Shown here: one piece after another, positions 1-8,365 of the stretch | Layout: each line of letters opens with the position of its first letter | Numbering within the stretch: position 1 is the first letter of the stretch | Source of the DNA: Candidatus Firestoneibacteriota bacterium | GTDB taxonomy: Bacteria; Oederibacteriota; D2-FULL-39-29 | Direction: 5' to 3' | Length of the DNA: 45,700 nucleotides | Assembly: GCA_903891415.1 (NCBI GenBank) | Contig: CAITEH010000050.1 | Span: forward strand, 1-45,700 | The notes under the pieces: model-generated | What the model was told of the DNA's origin: nothing | What the model saw: only the letters and a program-made list of their open reading frames with translations | Database searches by the model: none | Translations under genes and position numbers: made by a program

Positions 1-2
1 AG

Positions 3-272
3 ATACTTAAAGAGCGCAATGAGGGAATTTCTGAAAGAGTTTGTCTAATCCGACCTATTTTTCTTGACGATGAGTTCAGAAAGAGATATATTACAAACCG
101 GCAATACTCTCCAAGGGGGTACCATGTACCTACTTTTCCCTTTACAATGTTTGCACTATTATTAATTCTCTTATCTCAGAAATTCCCCAGGAAGATAGAA
201 CCAGATTATATTAGAACTGTAGTTGATTTAGGCCGTTCCGGCGAAGGCAAGCTTTTTTGGCCTCATAAATGA
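3..272 (+). CDS. C-terminal fragment of an unrecognised protein (cut by window start)
   Basis: An open frame runs from the window edge for 89 codons to a TGA at 270-272. I do not recognise the protein. The fragment is charged at first, then has a hydrophobic stretch (FTMFALLLILLSQKF) that could be a membrane segment or a buried helix, and ends in WPHK. No start codon lies in the window, so the gene is truncated by the window and not necessarily broken. Its stop codon falls inside a hairpin repeat (260-282) of a family seen again at 5,984-6,040, so the repeat may have supplied the present end of the gene. Coding status rests only on the uninterrupted frame and a plausible composition. Confidence 0.4.
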   Translation: MLKERNEGISERVCLIRPIFLDDEFRKRYITNRQYSPRGYHVPTFPFTMFALLLILLSQKFPRKIEPDYIRTVVDLGRSGEGKLFWPHK

Positions 273-282
273 GGCAACTACA
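260..282 (-). repeat. REP-like hairpin with TGTAGTTGC foot, copy 1
   Basis: Read on the minus strand this is TGTAGTTG followed by GCCTCAT, TT, ATGAGGC. The two arms are perfectly complementary. The same foot and an ATTTAT-centred hairpin occur at 5,984-6,006 and, inverted, at 6,018-6,040. It contains the stop codon of the upstream partial gene. Confidence 0.65.
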
Positions 283-391
283 AAAAATGTCCAAGACGAA
301 GGATTTCTGCGTTTATCTGTGAAAGCTCCCCGCGCATCTGTACCCTCCCTCTACCCTTTCCCTTAAACTGGCAATATCTCTTCTCATTTCT

Positions 392-475
392 AATCTGTGC
401 CATTCCGCCACAAAGCGCAGGCGGATTTCACTTCGTTCAACTCTCTTTTCTCTATATTCACGCAGGAGGATAGTG
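392..475. repeat. 84-bp direct repeat, copy 1
   Basis: Begins AATCTGTGCCATTCCGCC and ends GGAGGATAGTG. It matches 498-581 at all but one of 84 positions (A at 454 against G at 560), giving a 106-bp period with a 22-bp spacer. The near identity suggests a recent local duplication or an ongoing gene-conversion pair. Confidence 0.9.
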
Positions 476-497
476 ACATCTCCCTACCCATCCCTTA

Positions 498-581
498 AAT
501 CTGTGCCATTCCGCCACAAAGCGCAGGCGGATTTCACTTCGTTCAACTCTCTTTTCTCTGTATTCACGCAGGAGGATAGTG
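498..581. repeat. 84-bp direct repeat, copy 2
   Basis: Second copy of the element at 392-475, differing at one base (560). No open frame continues across both copies, and no insertion-sequence gene is attached. Confidence 0.9.
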
Positions 582-657
582 CTATTTGCCTTCCGAAATG
601 TTGTTGATTTTTCGGCATCCGCCGCGGCGGAAGTCCCGTTTTCGGGGCATAAAACCT

Positions 658-686
658 TTGACTTTCACACTTTTTTCCTATAAAAT
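658..686 (+). promoter_or_regulatory. Sigma-70-type promoter for ndk-fba
   Basis: A -35 box TTGACT (658-663) and a -10 box TAAAAT (681-686) are separated by exactly 17 bp. Transcription would begin near 693, giving a leader of about 45 nt before the ndk start at 737. An overlapping TATAAA at 679 is an alternative -10. Confidence 0.7.
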
Positions 687-736
687 GATAATGTTGTGAA
701 CATTTCCTAAAAACACAGAAGACAAGGAGCTTTTTC

Positions 737-1240
737 ATGAATCAGGCAACTTTAGTACTGGTAAAACCGGACGGACTGAAGAAATCACTTACCGGAAATA
801 TCCTTACCCGCCTCTCTGAAACCAAGCTCGAAATCGTCGCCACTAAAATGGCCAGGGTCAGCAGGGAACTCGCGGCGGATCATTACCGGCATTTAAAGGA
901 CAAGCCCTTTTTCGATGATGTCGTAAAATACCTCCAGGGTGAATTCCATGACAGGCGTAAAGTAATGGCCATGGTTTACTGGGGCAAGGACGCGATAAAT
1001 AAGGTAAGAGATATAGCGGGCGCGACCAACCCCGAAGAAGCGGATCCGGTATCTATAAGGGGTTCTTTTGGAAGAATAACCACCAAAGGCGTCTATGAAA
1101 ATGTCATCCACGCCTCAAGCGATGAAAAAGACGCGGAAAGAGAGATAAAACTCTGGTTCAAACCGGCGGAGATCATAGTTGACCTGTACCCGACAAAAGA
1201 CACCATAATAAAAGACCTGAAAACAAAACAGTGGGTCTAA
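737..1240 (+). CDS. ndk: Nucleoside diphosphate kinase
   Basis: Transfers the terminal phosphate of ATP to other nucleoside diphosphates through a phosphohistidine, keeping NTP and dNTP pools balanced in the cytoplasm. The 167 aa carry the family landmarks: KPDG at 10-13 with Lys10, Tyr50, Thr97, Arg108 in SIRGSFG, Asn122 and the phospho-accepting His125 in NVIHASSD, followed by the usual EKEIxLWF-like helix. It is some 25 residues longer than the common bacterial form, from a small insertion near 68-75 and a C-terminal tail after residue 148. The ATG is preceded by AAGGAG at 724-729, seven bases away. It lies 39 bp upstream of fba and probably shares its transcript. Identification is firm. 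Confidence 0.95.
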   Translation: MNQATLVLVKPDGLKKSLTGNILTRLSETKLEIVATKMARVSRELAADHYRHLKDKPFFDDVVKYLQGEFHDRRKVMAMVYWGKDAINKVRDIAGATNPEEADPVSIRGSFGRITTKGVYENVIHASSDEKDAEREIKLWFKPAEIIVDLYPTKDTIIKDLKTKQWV

Positions 1241-1279
1241 CTTTCAGATAATTCAAATTTCTTAACAGGAGGAAATAGT

Positions 1280-2188
1280 ATGCCTTTAGTATCAAGCACG
1301 GAATGGCTTTTAAAAGCCCAGAAAGAGAAATTCGGAATAGGAGCATTCAACGCGAACAACATGGAATTTGTTGAAGCGATAATCGAGACCGCGGAAGAAG
1401 AAAAAGCCCCGGTCATAATTCAGGTAAGCCAGGGCGCGATCAAGTACGCCGGCCTGGAAATGGCGACCGCTATCGTAAAGGCCGCCGCGGAACTTGCTTC
1501 CGTTCCCGTCATCCTGCACCTGGACCACGGAACGGACTATTTGCAGAATGTAAGATGCCTCAGAGCGGGTTTCACCTCCCTTATGTTCGACGGTTCCGCC
1601 CTGAGTTTTGAAGACAATGTCAAGATGACCGCCAAAATAACCGAAATGTCGCATGCCTGCAAAATACCTGTGGAAGCGGAACTCGGAAAAGTACTGCAGA
1701 TCGGCGATAACAATTCCCCCGAGACCATAGAAAAAGCCATGACCCAGCCGGATGAAGCGGTTAAGTTCGTGGAACTCACCAAGATAGATTCCCTGGCCGT
1801 AGCCATCGGTTCCGTTCACGCGATGAAAGACAGAACTGCAAAACTGGATATTCCAAGACTAAAAAAAATAAGATCCATGATAAATATACCTTTAGTCCTG
1901 CACGGTTCTTCCGGCGTGGACCCTGAATCCATCAAGGAAGGTATCGCGAACGGGCTCTGCAAGATCAATGTGGCCACCCAGCTCTCCGTATCCTTTGTCA
2001 AAGCGATCGGAGAAACATTTAACAAGAATCCCGCGGAAAAAGATATGAGAAAGATCCTGCTCCCCGGCAAGAACGCGGTGAAAGACAGAGTAAGGGAATA
2101 TATGGGCTACTTCGGCTGCAAAGGCAAAGGTATAATTGCCGGAGCCAAGTCCGGAATAACGGCCTCAGAGATCAAGCATCACGAGTAA
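1280..2188 (+). CDS. fba: Class II fructose-bisphosphate aldolase
   Basis: Zinc-dependent aldolase of glycolysis and gluconeogenesis, cleaving fructose 1,6-bisphosphate to dihydroxyacetone phosphate and glyceraldehyde 3-phosphate; tagatose- or ketose-bisphosphate aldolases of the same family cannot be fully excluded. At 302 aa it has the usual length. Visible are the HLDHG motif with catalytic Asp82 and zinc ligand His83, VEAELGKV at 131-138, zinc ligands His180 (GSVHAM) and His208 (LHGSSGV), and the phosphate-binding NVATQL at 230-235. An AGGAGG ribosome site lies at 1,268-1,273. It follows ndk by 39 bp and is closed by a strong intrinsic terminator at 2,238-2,264, so ndk-fba looks like a two-gene unit for energy metabolism. 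Confidence 0.95.
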   Translation: MPLVSSTEWLLKAQKEKFGIGAFNANNMEFVEAIIETAEEEKAPVIIQVSQGAIKYAGLEMATAIVKAAAELASVPVILHLDHGTDYLQNVRCLRAGFTSLMFDGSALSFEDNVKMTAKITEMSHACKIPVEAELGKVLQIGDNNSPETIEKAMTQPDEAVKFVELTKIDSLAVAIGSVHAMKDRTAKLDIPRLKKIRSMINIPLVLHGSSGVDPESIKEGIANGLCKINVATQLSVSFVKAIGETFNKNPAEKDMRKILLPGKNAVKDRVREYMGYFGCKGKGIIAGAKSGITASEIKHHE

Positions 2189-2196
2189 GAAAAGAT

Positions 2197-2236
2197 AGTC
2201 CATAACAGTCTATAAAGGTCCGTAAAAGTCTATAAA
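2197..2236. repeat. Tandem 10-bp repeat, four units
   Basis: Four successive units of the form RGTCYRTAAM: AGTCCATAAC, AGTCTATAAA, GGTCCGTAAA, AGTCTATAAA. It sits between the fba stop and the terminator. A related array with a 9-bp period occurs at 23,053-23,097. Confidence 0.75.
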
Positions 2237-2237
2237 A

Positions 2238-2264
2238 GGGCGGGAAAATTTCCCGCCCTTTTTT
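2238..2264 (+). terminator. Rho-independent terminator of ndk-fba
   Basis: GGGCGGG (2,238-2,244), a seven-base AAAATTT loop, CCCGCCC (2,252-2,258), then six T residues. The arms are perfectly complementary; flanking A and T runs could extend the stem and give some activity in both directions. Confidence 0.9.
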
Positions 2265-2280
2265 ATTAATGTTTTATTGG

Positions 2281-2394
2281 TTGCTGTAGGTCAGACATTC
2301 CTGTCTGACACGATAAGCTCTCCTGTCTGACACGATAAGCTTGTGTCTGACACGATAAGTTTGATGACAGGCAGGAATGCCTGTCCTACAGCAA
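2281..2394. repeat. REP/BIME-like unit: two inverted palindromes around a tandem repeat
   Basis: Left unit: TTGCTGTAGG followed by the hairpin GTCAGACA-TTCC-TGTCTGAC (2,290-2,309). Right unit, inverted: hairpin GACAGGCA-GGAA-TGCCTGTC (2,366-2,385) followed by CTACAGCAA. Between them TGTCTGACACGATAAG occurs three times, at 2,302, 2,324 and 2,344. The right unit includes the stop codon of the RAYT gene. GTAG directly beside the palindrome is the foot expected of REPs recognised by RAYT proteins. Confidence 0.8.
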
Positions 2395-2877
2395 AACCCT
2401 CATTCCTTTCAGTTCTTCTTCATAATTGTTATTAAAATACCAGAACTTATAGGTTGCGCCTTCTTTTGAAAAGCCTTTCTTTGCAGGATTATCATAGATA
2501 TACTTTATCTTTTGCTCCAATTCTGCTTTGTTCCTGAGCACTCTATCGTAAGTTTCGTCCTGCCATTTGAATTTCTCGGTGTGCTCTCCCCGCTGCAAAT
2601 TTATCTTTCTTGAAGATACACCTTTTATGCCTTTGACCACTCTGCTTAGAAAAACACCTGTTTTTGGAATTAGAACGGCATGGACATGATCAGGCATTAC
2701 AACAACTGATAACAGCACATAATATTTTACACCTGTTTTTATGTGTTCTAAAACAATTTCCTGTTCCTGCTCGGATAAATTCGTTTCCAAAACACAAAAA
2801 GTCAAAAAGTAAACAGCCCCATCAACAAAAATATGAGGCAAATGCCTTCTTTTGATTTGGAATACCTGATCATTCAT
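2386..2877 (-). CDS. REP-associated tyrosine transposase (RAYT, Y1_Tnp / IS200-like)
   Basis: A 163-aa single-domain DNA-nicking protein of the Y1 transposase superfamily; RAYTs cut at GTAG-footed REP hairpins and are thought to have spread them. The HUH-type metal motif is PDHVH (His64, His66) and the catalytic tyrosine is most likely Tyr126 in KIKYIYDNP. The length is normal. The gene is bracketed by inverted palindromic units at 2,281-2,394 and 2,916-2,940, and its TAG stop lies in the right-hand unit. The ribosome site is weak, as is common for a gene kept at low expression. It lies between fba and glyS and is unrelated to them in function. Confidence 0.88.
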   Translation of the reverse strand: MNDQVFQIKRRHLPHIFVDGAVYFLTFCVLETNLSEQEQEIVLEHIKTGVKYYVLLSVVVMPDHVHAVLIPKTGVFLSRVVKGIKGVSSRKINLQRGEHTEKFKWQDETYDRVLRNKAELEQKIKYIYDNPAKKGFSKEGATYKFWYFNNNYEEELKGMRVLL

Positions 2878-2915
2878 ATTGTTTTTCTGCAGGACAAACT
2901 CGTAACACTTGTAAC

Positions 2916-2940
2916 GTCAGACAGGAATGTCTGACCTACA
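2916..2940 (-). repeat. REP unit upstream of the RAYT gene
   Basis: A perfect 25-bp inverted copy of 2,285-2,309, with the hairpin arms GTCAGACA / TGTCTGAC and the TGTAG foot. Together the two copies bracket the RAYT gene. Confidence 0.85.
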
Positions 2941-2984
2941 TTTATTATTTATTAATTATCCTGCAGCCCCTTGAGCTTTTGTTT

Positions 2985-5069
2985 TTACTGCGTCACTATT
3001 TTGGAAAAATCTGCGATCTTCAGGAACATAAGGTTCAGGTGTTTCAGGAGGGTTATTCTGTTATTCTTAATTGCTTCGTCTTTATCCATGACCATTACTT
3101 TTTCAAAAAAGGCGTCTATCGCGGGCATGAGTTCTTTTAATATCTCAAAAGCAAAGGCATAATCGCGGTTTTCTACGGCCTTGAGAAAGTCCAGCTTCCT
3201 CTTTTCCACCGCTTCGTTAAGCGCTTTTTCCTCCCGGGTCTTGAAAAGATGCGGGTTGGCATCCTCAAAATCTCCGCTGCTGTGCTCATGTTTCGGAATA
3301 ATATTTATTACCCTGGAAAAGGTCGTTATCACTTTATTGAAGCCGGCTTCTTTGGAGATATCATTTAAGACTTCCGCTTTTTTAAAAGTCAGGGCTATGT
3401 TGTCATAATCCCTTTCCAGCACGGCATTCACCACATCATATCTGAACTTCTTTTCGAGCAGGAGGCCTTCCATCCGGCCTTTTAAAAAGAGCATTAATTC
3501 GTTGAGGACCTTGCCCTTGTTAAAACTTACTTGTTCTGAATAGGTATCAAGCGAAGCATTAAGGAGCTCCTCAAGATAAACATTTATATTTTTGTTCAGG
3601 ATAATATTTATTATCCCCAGCGCGTTCCTTCTTAACCCGTAAGGGTCCTGCGAGCCGGTGGGTACAAGCCCGATGGAAAAGCAGCCGGCAATAGTATCTA
3701 TCTTATCCAGGATCGCCACGGCCATACCGGTCTCCGTGACAGGCAGGGCGTCCCCGGGAAACCGCGGCAAATAATGTTCGGAAATTGCCAGGGCCACTTC
3801 TTTTTTTATCCCGTCGTTCAGGGCGTATTCCCGGCCCATGATCCCCTGTAATTCGGTGAACTCTTTGACCATGCCCGTGGTCAGGTCTATTTTCGCGAGC
3901 TCAGCAGCCAGTTTAATATCGGCATAGTCCGAAAGTTTTAGATATTGTTTTGCTTCATTAGCCAGCTTGACCATGCGCTCGGACTTAGCCAGCATGGAAC
4001 CCAGCCGGTCCTGGAAAGAAACCGTTTGAAGCTTGGCTCTTTTGCTTAAAAGTGTTGTGTTTTTATCTTCGTTAAAGAAAAATTCCGCGTCTTCAAAACG
4101 CGCCTTCAGCACCCGCGCGTTACCGTCAATTATTGTCTCAAGCGCCGTAGCCCTACCGTTCTTTACCGCGATAAAATACGGCAGGAGCTTTGTTTTATCT
4201 TTATTCCAGACCGAAAAATACTTCTGGGTCTTTTCAATCACCTGTAAAAGAAGTTCCCGGGGCAGGGCCAGGTATTTTTCCTCAAACCTACCCAGCATGG
4301 CTGTCGGATATTCAACGGTATTGACGTTTTCTTCAAGTATTACGGCTTCCACACCGGCAACACCGCCGGTTTTTTTTGCCAGGGCCGCGAGCTGTTCTAA
4401 TAACCCGGTTTTTCTTTCTTCAAAGTCCGCAAGAACGGACTTTTCGCGGAGTATTGAAATATATTTTGCCGGTTCGGGAACCACCGTGCCTTCCGGGCTT
4501 AAAGTGCGGTGCCCGTAGGTTTTATTGGAGGCAGTTACGTCGGAAACCGTAAAAACTATTGTTTCCGTCCCGAAAAGGCAGAGCAGGGAACGTATAGGCC
4601 GGGGAAATCTGAAATCATCATACCAGCGCATGGATTTGGGCCAATTCAGCGAAGCAATAAGTTTTACCATGAGTTCCGGAAGCACCTTTTTCACTTCCCG
4701 TCCTTTTACCAGTTTTTTTACGGAGACATATTCCCCTTTGGCGGTGGCCGCTATTTTAAGCTCGCCGGCCTCAACACTCTGGCTCCGGGCAAAACCCAGC
4801 GCTGCCTGGGTGGGTTTTCCGGCAGCATTAAAAGCGGCTTTTTTGGACGGGCCCATAACCTCGCTCGCAATATCTTCCTGCAGCTCGGAAACTCCCCTGA
4901 GGAGGAGCGCGAATCTTCTCGGAGTGGAATAAGGGGTGATACTTTCCGCGGTAATTTTGTTTTCAGCGAAGAGCGCGGTAAGATTGGAACTTAACTGCTT
5001 CATAGCCGGGGCAATATAACTTGCCGGTATTTCTTCCACGCCTATTTCGAGTAATAGCTCTTTAGACAT
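2985..5069 (-). CDS. glyS: Glycyl-tRNA synthetase beta subunit
   Basis: Large subunit of the bacterial alpha2-beta2 glycyl-tRNA synthetase, contributing tRNA recognition and the HD-like and anticodon-binding parts. The 694 aa begin with the typical [14 protein letters not shown], contain TYGHR near residue 185, the conserved [13 protein letters not shown] near 475-487 and the C-terminal helical anticodon-binding region; length matches the family. The start overlaps the end of glyQ by 8 bp, with a GGAG ribosome site nine bases upstream inside glyQ, so the two subunits are probably translationally coupled. Downstream lie only the RAYT gene and its repeats. Confidence 0.96.
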   Translation of the reverse strand: MSKELLLEIGVEEIPASYIAPAMKQLSSNLTALFAENKITAESITPYSTPRRFALLLRGVSELQEDIASEVMGPSKKAAFNAAGKPTQAALGFARSQSVEAGELKIAATAKGEYVSVKKLVKGREVKKVLPELMVKLIASLNWPKSMRWYDDFRFPRPIRSLLCLFGTETIVFTVSDVTASNKTYGHRTLSPEGTVVPEPAKYISILREKSVLADFEERKTGLLEQLAALAKKTGGVAGVEAVILEENVNTVEYPTAMLGRFEEKYLALPRELLLQVIEKTQKYFSVWNKDKTKLLPYFIAVKNGRATALETIIDGNARVLKARFEDAEFFFNEDKNTTLLSKRAKLQTVSFQDRLGSMLAKSERMVKLANEAKQYLKLSDYADIKLAAELAKIDLTTGMVKEFTELQGIMGREYALNDGIKKEVALAISEHYLPRFPGDALPVTETGMAVAILDKIDTIAGCFSIGLVPTGSQDPYGLRRNALGIINIILNKNINVYLEELLNASLDTYSEQVSFNKGKVLNELMLFLKGRMEGLLLEKKFRYDVVNAVLERDYDNIALTFKKAEVLNDISKEAGFNKVITTFSRVINIIPKHEHSSGDFEDANPHLFKTREEKALNEAVEKRKLDFLKAVENRDYAFAFEILKELMPAIDAFFEKVMVMDKDEAIKNNRITLLKHLNLMFLKIADFSKIVTQ

Positions 5070-5919
5070 TATCCGTTTCTCCGGTTTTTTTCAGATAGCC
5101 CAGCGCGCATTTCCTGGCAAGGTTCCTGACCCTGCCGATATAATGCACCCGCTCGGTGACGCTTATCGCCCCGCGCGCGTCCAGCAAATTAAAAGTATGA
5201 GAGCATTTCAAAACATAATCATAAGCCGGCAGGACATAACCCTGCTTCACAAGCGCCCGGGCCTCTTTCTCATAGATATCGAACAGGTTAACCAGCATGG
5301 CGGTGTCGGCAAGTTTAAAATTATAATTGGAAAACTCCACCTCATCCCTTAAACGGATATCCCCGTAGGTAACGCCTTTATTCCACTCAATATCAAAGAT
5401 GCTCTTTTTTTTCTGGATAAACATGGCTATTCTTTCCAGGCCGTAGGTTATCTCGCAGGAGACCGGCTTCAGGTCCACGCTCCCCATTTGCTGGAAGTAA
5501 GTGAACTGGGTTATCTCCAGGCCGTCCAGCCGGACTTCCCAGCCGAGGCCCCAGGCGCCGAGAGTCGGGGATTCCCAATCATCCTCAAGAAAACGGATAT
5601 CATGTTCCTGCCTGCTTATCCCGAGTTCCTCTAAACTTGCCAGGTAAATATCCTGCGCGTCTTTAGGCGAAGGTTTGATTATGACCTGATACTGTTGGAA
5701 GCATTGCACCCGGTTCGGGTTCTCCCCGTACCTGCCGTCGGTGGGGCGGCGGGACGGCTCCACATAGCCGGTCTTGACGGGCTTTTCGCCGAGAACAGAA
5801 AAAAAAGTCGCCGGATTTGAGGTGCCCGCGCCTTTTTCAATATCGTAGGGCTGAACAATTACACAGCCCTGATCCGACCAGAACTTATTTAGTTTGAATA
5901 TTATCTCTTGAAAGTACAT
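5062..5919 (-). CDS. glyQ: Glycyl-tRNA synthetase alpha subunit
   Basis: Catalytic class II subunit that forms glycyl-adenylate and charges tRNA-Gly together with GlyS. The 285 aa show the family opening [19 protein letters not shown], motif 2 in [19 protein letters not shown], and motif 3 in [10 protein letters not shown]. It has the expected length for this subunit. A GGGGAG ribosome site is close to the ATG. No T-box leader is visible in the 148 bp upstream, which instead carry a pair of inverted hairpin repeats (5,984-6,040). The tandem glyQ-glyS order is standard for bacteria that use the heterotetrameric enzyme. Confidence 0.97.
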   Translation of the reverse strand: MYFQEIIFKLNKFWSDQGCVIVQPYDIEKGAGTSNPATFFSVLGEKPVKTGYVEPSRRPTDGRYGENPNRVQCFQQYQVIIKPSPKDAQDIYLASLEELGISRQEHDIRFLEDDWESPTLGAWGLGWEVRLDGLEITQFTYFQQMGSVDLKPVSCEITYGLERIAMFIQKKKSIFDIEWNKGVTYGDIRLRDEVEFSNYNFKLADTAMLVNLFDIYEKEARALVKQGYVLPAYDYVLKCSHTFNLLDARGAISVTERVHYIGRVRNLARKCALGYLKKTGETDNV

Positions 5920-5983
5920 ATCTCCCCTAAAAAGCTCTCAATGATTTTAGAAAACTCTCCGCGCTTGCGAGGCTGTGCAAAAA

Positions 5984-6040
5984 TGTAGTTGCCTGATTTA
6001 TCAGGCGCAATTGGTAGGCTCGATAAATCGAGCAACTACA
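5984..6040. repeat. Inverted pair of TGTAGTTGC-footed hairpins
   Basis: First unit (5,984-6,006): TGTAGTT followed by GCCTGA-TTTA-TCAGGC. Second unit (6,018-6,040), inverted: GCTCGATAAATCGAGC followed by AACTACA. The feet are identical and the stems differ by matched changes, so the fold rather than the sequence is conserved. A third unit lies at 260-282. The pair sits between glyQ and the convergent-facing end of the 576-aa gene and may act as a transcript end or stabiliser. Confidence 0.75.
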
Positions 6041-6067
6041 ACTGTGGTCTCAAAATAATTACAAACT

Positions 6068-7798
6068 TTATTTAAAATAAATCACACCCTTGAAATCCAT
6101 TGCTAATCCTGCGCCTTTTTGAGCCCTGGCCTCTTTTAAGACCTTGATAACGCAGTTTGAACGGGGTTCCCAGCCACCTTTCGCTTCAATGCCTAATATA
6201 TCATAATTTTCCTGCGAACTCCAATGGAAAACAATATCTCTTTTTGGCTCGACCGACACATTTTTTTCCGTGACCTGGCGGTCCATGAGCGTGTTAAATA
6301 TTATTTTAATTTCCGCGGCGGGCTCCACCTCCCTGCTGCCTTCCGCGGGCTGCAGCGCGGAAACCCGGCAGGACTCCGTTCTAAAACTGAACTTATGCTC
6401 TTTCTCCAGTTTCCCGCCATAAAGGTCGGCCAGGGAACCGGCAATATTCACGGTGTATTCCGTGTTAATGTCAAAATAATTCTTATGTTTTAAGACGCAG
6501 TATTCCAGTCCGGTTTCGTCGGTCTTCCATTCCTGTTCTACCGCAAGCTCCGGTTTAAGGTAGATCGCTTTTTCTGCCGCAGCTTTGCTCACCCTGCTGT
6601 TAAAGAATATATAGGGGCAGCCCCCGGTTGAAATTTTCTTTTCGCCGTCTTTCGGCCAGAAGGTAAGGATCCGGAGCGGTTCGGTGGAAAAATTAAGGGC
6701 CGTATCCTTCTCAAGAGTTCCGCCGTAAATATCTTTAATTCCTTTTTTAAGCGTGAGCGTAAACCCGGTATTTACGGGCAGCAGCCCTTCGGCCAGGAAA
6801 TTTACCTGGTTTCCCCGGACCGCGCTTCTTGAATATTTTCCTTTGAGTTCAGGCCGGATAACAAAATACTCCGCGTTTACAAACTCCTTGTCCAACGGAA
6901 AGTTAAATTGAAATTCAAATAACCTGCCGGACGGGGAAATATTTCCGGCGCCCGCCCAGGGTAACGAACTTAAGAACCTGAAACCGGAGGTCTTAAAAGC
7001 CAGGGGTTCGCTCTTGACCAGTTCTTTGCCGTCTATCCCGACAGCGCCCTCAAGAAAGCTTATTTTGTATTCGGTGCCCGGCCTCAGGGCATTCTCGCCC
7101 GCCAGGGTATCGCATTTCAGGAGCAAGCGCCTGGTGCCCGCCCAGCTGATTTCCTTTTTTAGCGGCGGGGTTATAAGCAGTGCTTTTTCAACGCTCTCTT
7201 TTTTCATGGGTATGGAAAAATCAAAGGCAAGATAAAGACAGGTCTTTGAAGGGTCCACACCGCTCATCCCGAAGGTGTTGGGAACCATAACTTCCGGGGT
7301 TTCTCTTTCCGGTTTGGTCCTGATTATCCGGGGGGTTTCGAGATCAAAATCCGGCTTGAGCACTATATTTGCCAGTTTAAGATTGGAATTTTTCCCTATA
7401 ACAACCCTGTCAAGTGAAAAGGTAATATGCCCTTCCGCCATAACCAGCAATTTATAGATACCGGCAGGGAACATTAAAAAACTATATTCACCTTTTTCTC
7501 CGGTAATTATCTTGAATTCGTCCCCGCTCTTTTGAAGTATGACCGTAATACCTTCGTGAAAAAAGGATTCTTCAAGAAGCGCGCGCCCGGAAACACTGCC
7601 TCTGGCCCTGATCTTTGAACTTTCCTGGTAATAGATCCTGCCGCCCTCGCCGGTGCGGGGGTCTTTTAGCACGGTTTCTTTCCGGCTTTCGGCCGGCCTG
7701 CCCGCATTTTCTCGGGCTCCTCCCGAAAAAATAGAAAAATACGCTATAATTATTATCAGTGCTGCAGAAAGGCCTATATACAGATAGTTTTTTTTCAT
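6068..7798 (-). CDS. Membrane-anchored protein with carboxypeptidase-like and Big_5 Ig-like domains
   Basis: No enzyme domain is visible in these 576 aa. Residues 4-25 are a strong signal anchor (IGLSAALIIIIAYFSIFSGG), so the rest should be outside the inner membrane. Residues about 65-150 resemble a carboxypeptidase regulatory-like beta-sandwich (SGRALLE...GEYSFLMFPAGIYKLLVMAEGH). Then follow four SbsA/Big_5 Ig-like modules starting near 155, 275, 375 and 470, each opening with a Pro-rich strand and containing an FxxxM/L-type core (FDFSIPMKK, FQFNFPLDK, IFFNSRVSK, IIFNTLMDR). Such proteins are usually surface adhesins or scaffolds. The gene is divergent from the small anchored protein at 7,902. 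Function is unknown. Confidence 0.85.
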   Translation of the reverse strand: MKKNYLYIGLSAALIIIIAYFSIFSGGARENAGRPAESRKETVLKDPRTGEGGRIYYQESSKIRARGSVSGRALLEESFFHEGITVILQKSGDEFKIITGEKGEYSFLMFPAGIYKLLVMAEGHITFSLDRVVIGKNSNLKLANIVLKPDFDLETPRIIRTKPERETPEVMVPNTFGMSGVDPSKTCLYLAFDFSIPMKKESVEKALLITPPLKKEISWAGTRRLLLKCDTLAGENALRPGTEYKISFLEGAVGIDGKELVKSEPLAFKTSGFRFLSSLPWAGAGNISPSGRLFEFQFNFPLDKEFVNAEYFVIRPELKGKYSRSAVRGNQVNFLAEGLLPVNTGFTLTLKKGIKDIYGGTLEKDTALNFSTEPLRILTFWPKDGEKKISTGGCPYIFFNSRVSKAAAEKAIYLKPELAVEQEWKTDETGLEYCVLKHKNYFDINTEYTVNIAGSLADLYGGKLEKEHKFSFRTESCRVSALQPAEGSREVEPAAEIKIIFNTLMDRQVTEKNVSVEPKRDIVFHWSSQENYDILGIEAKGGWEPRSNCVIKVLKEARAQKGAGLAMDFKGVIYFK

Positions 7799-7901
7799 AT
7801 TTTTTCTTCTAAAACAGGGACGTTTGTGCTAATATTTAAGCGAGCAAATAACTTGTTAATTGTACTTGATAGTTGTTTTAAAGTCAATCTAAAGGAGTTT
7901 T

Positions 7902-8351
7902 ATGAAAAAACTACTGCTTCTTCTGATCCTAATTCTGGTCTGCTATATCGGCTATTCCTTTTTTGTAACAGGTTTCGGCGTTTTTGATAAATATTTTAAG
8001 AAACCGGAGGTAAAAAAAGAAGCGGTAAAACCGCCTGTGCCCAAAGAAACCGTAAAACCCGCTGTACCGAGGAACCATCTTATCTTAGAGCTTGAATTAA
8101 ACAACACTGTGCTGGTTCAATCCAAAAATATTCCCGCGGGAAAAGTCCGTCTTGTTAACGTAAGCAAAGGTTTTTGCACTATTGAAGTTTTCAACAAACA
8201 GTCGTTCCTCACCAAAAAACTGGATATCAGGCATGTAATAGATAAGACCGCCTCGATCGAAGTCCATCTTATCGCGATAAAAGAAAAGAGCGTTCTCATT
8301 TCAATGACAAACGCTGCCTCCCCTGAAGATCAAATGAGTATTGTAAGGTAA
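7902..8351 (+). CDS. Small anchored protein with Lys-Pro-Val linker, unknown function
   Basis: A 149-aa protein with an N-terminal transmembrane helix (residues 3-25), a low-complexity linker rich in K, P, V and E at 35-56 (repeats of the type VKPPVPKE), and a C-terminal all-beta-like domain (NHLILELELNNTVLV onward). AAAGGAG lies at 7,891-7,897 with good spacing to the ATG. It is divergent from the Ig-like anchored protein, with 103 bp between the two starts, and converges on rnr with only 14 bp between stops. I do not recognise the family; the layout resembles periplasmic accessory proteins tethered by a flexible linker. Confidence 0.75.
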   Translation: MKKLLLLLILILVCYIGYSFFVTGFGVFDKYFKKPEVKKEAVKPPVPKETVKPAVPRNHLILELELNNTVLVQSKNIPAGKVRLVNVSKGFCTIEVFNKQSFLTKKLDIRHVIDKTASIEVHLIAIKEKSVLISMTNAASPEDQMSIVR

Positions 8352-8365
8352 ATCCGGCGGGTTAC

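Larger units (their letters stand above)
283..657. other. Gene-free stretch with direct repeats and short palindromes
   Basis: No convincing gene is seen here on either strand. The stretch holds two copies of an 84-bp direct repeat (separate entries) and a perfect 14-bp palindrome (TCCGCCGCGGCGGA) at 618-631. A minus-strand open frame over 484-738 runs through both a repeat and the ndk promoter and is not believed. Confidence 0.6.

Noticed and set aside
484-738. Minus-strand 84-codon open frame over the ndk upstream region
   Set aside because: It crosses an 84-bp repeat copy, a GC palindrome and the ndk promoter, has no ribosome site and no recognisable features.
2302-2359. Three-unit tandem repeat as a CRISPR remnant
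   Set aside because: Units are 16 bp with 4-6 bp between, no spacers of CRISPR length, and they belong to the RAYT/REP structure.
5920-6067. T-box leader upstream of glyQ
   Set aside because: A glycine T-box would be expected to show the AGGGTGGNACCGCG antiterminator; it is absent and the region is filled by hairpin repeats.
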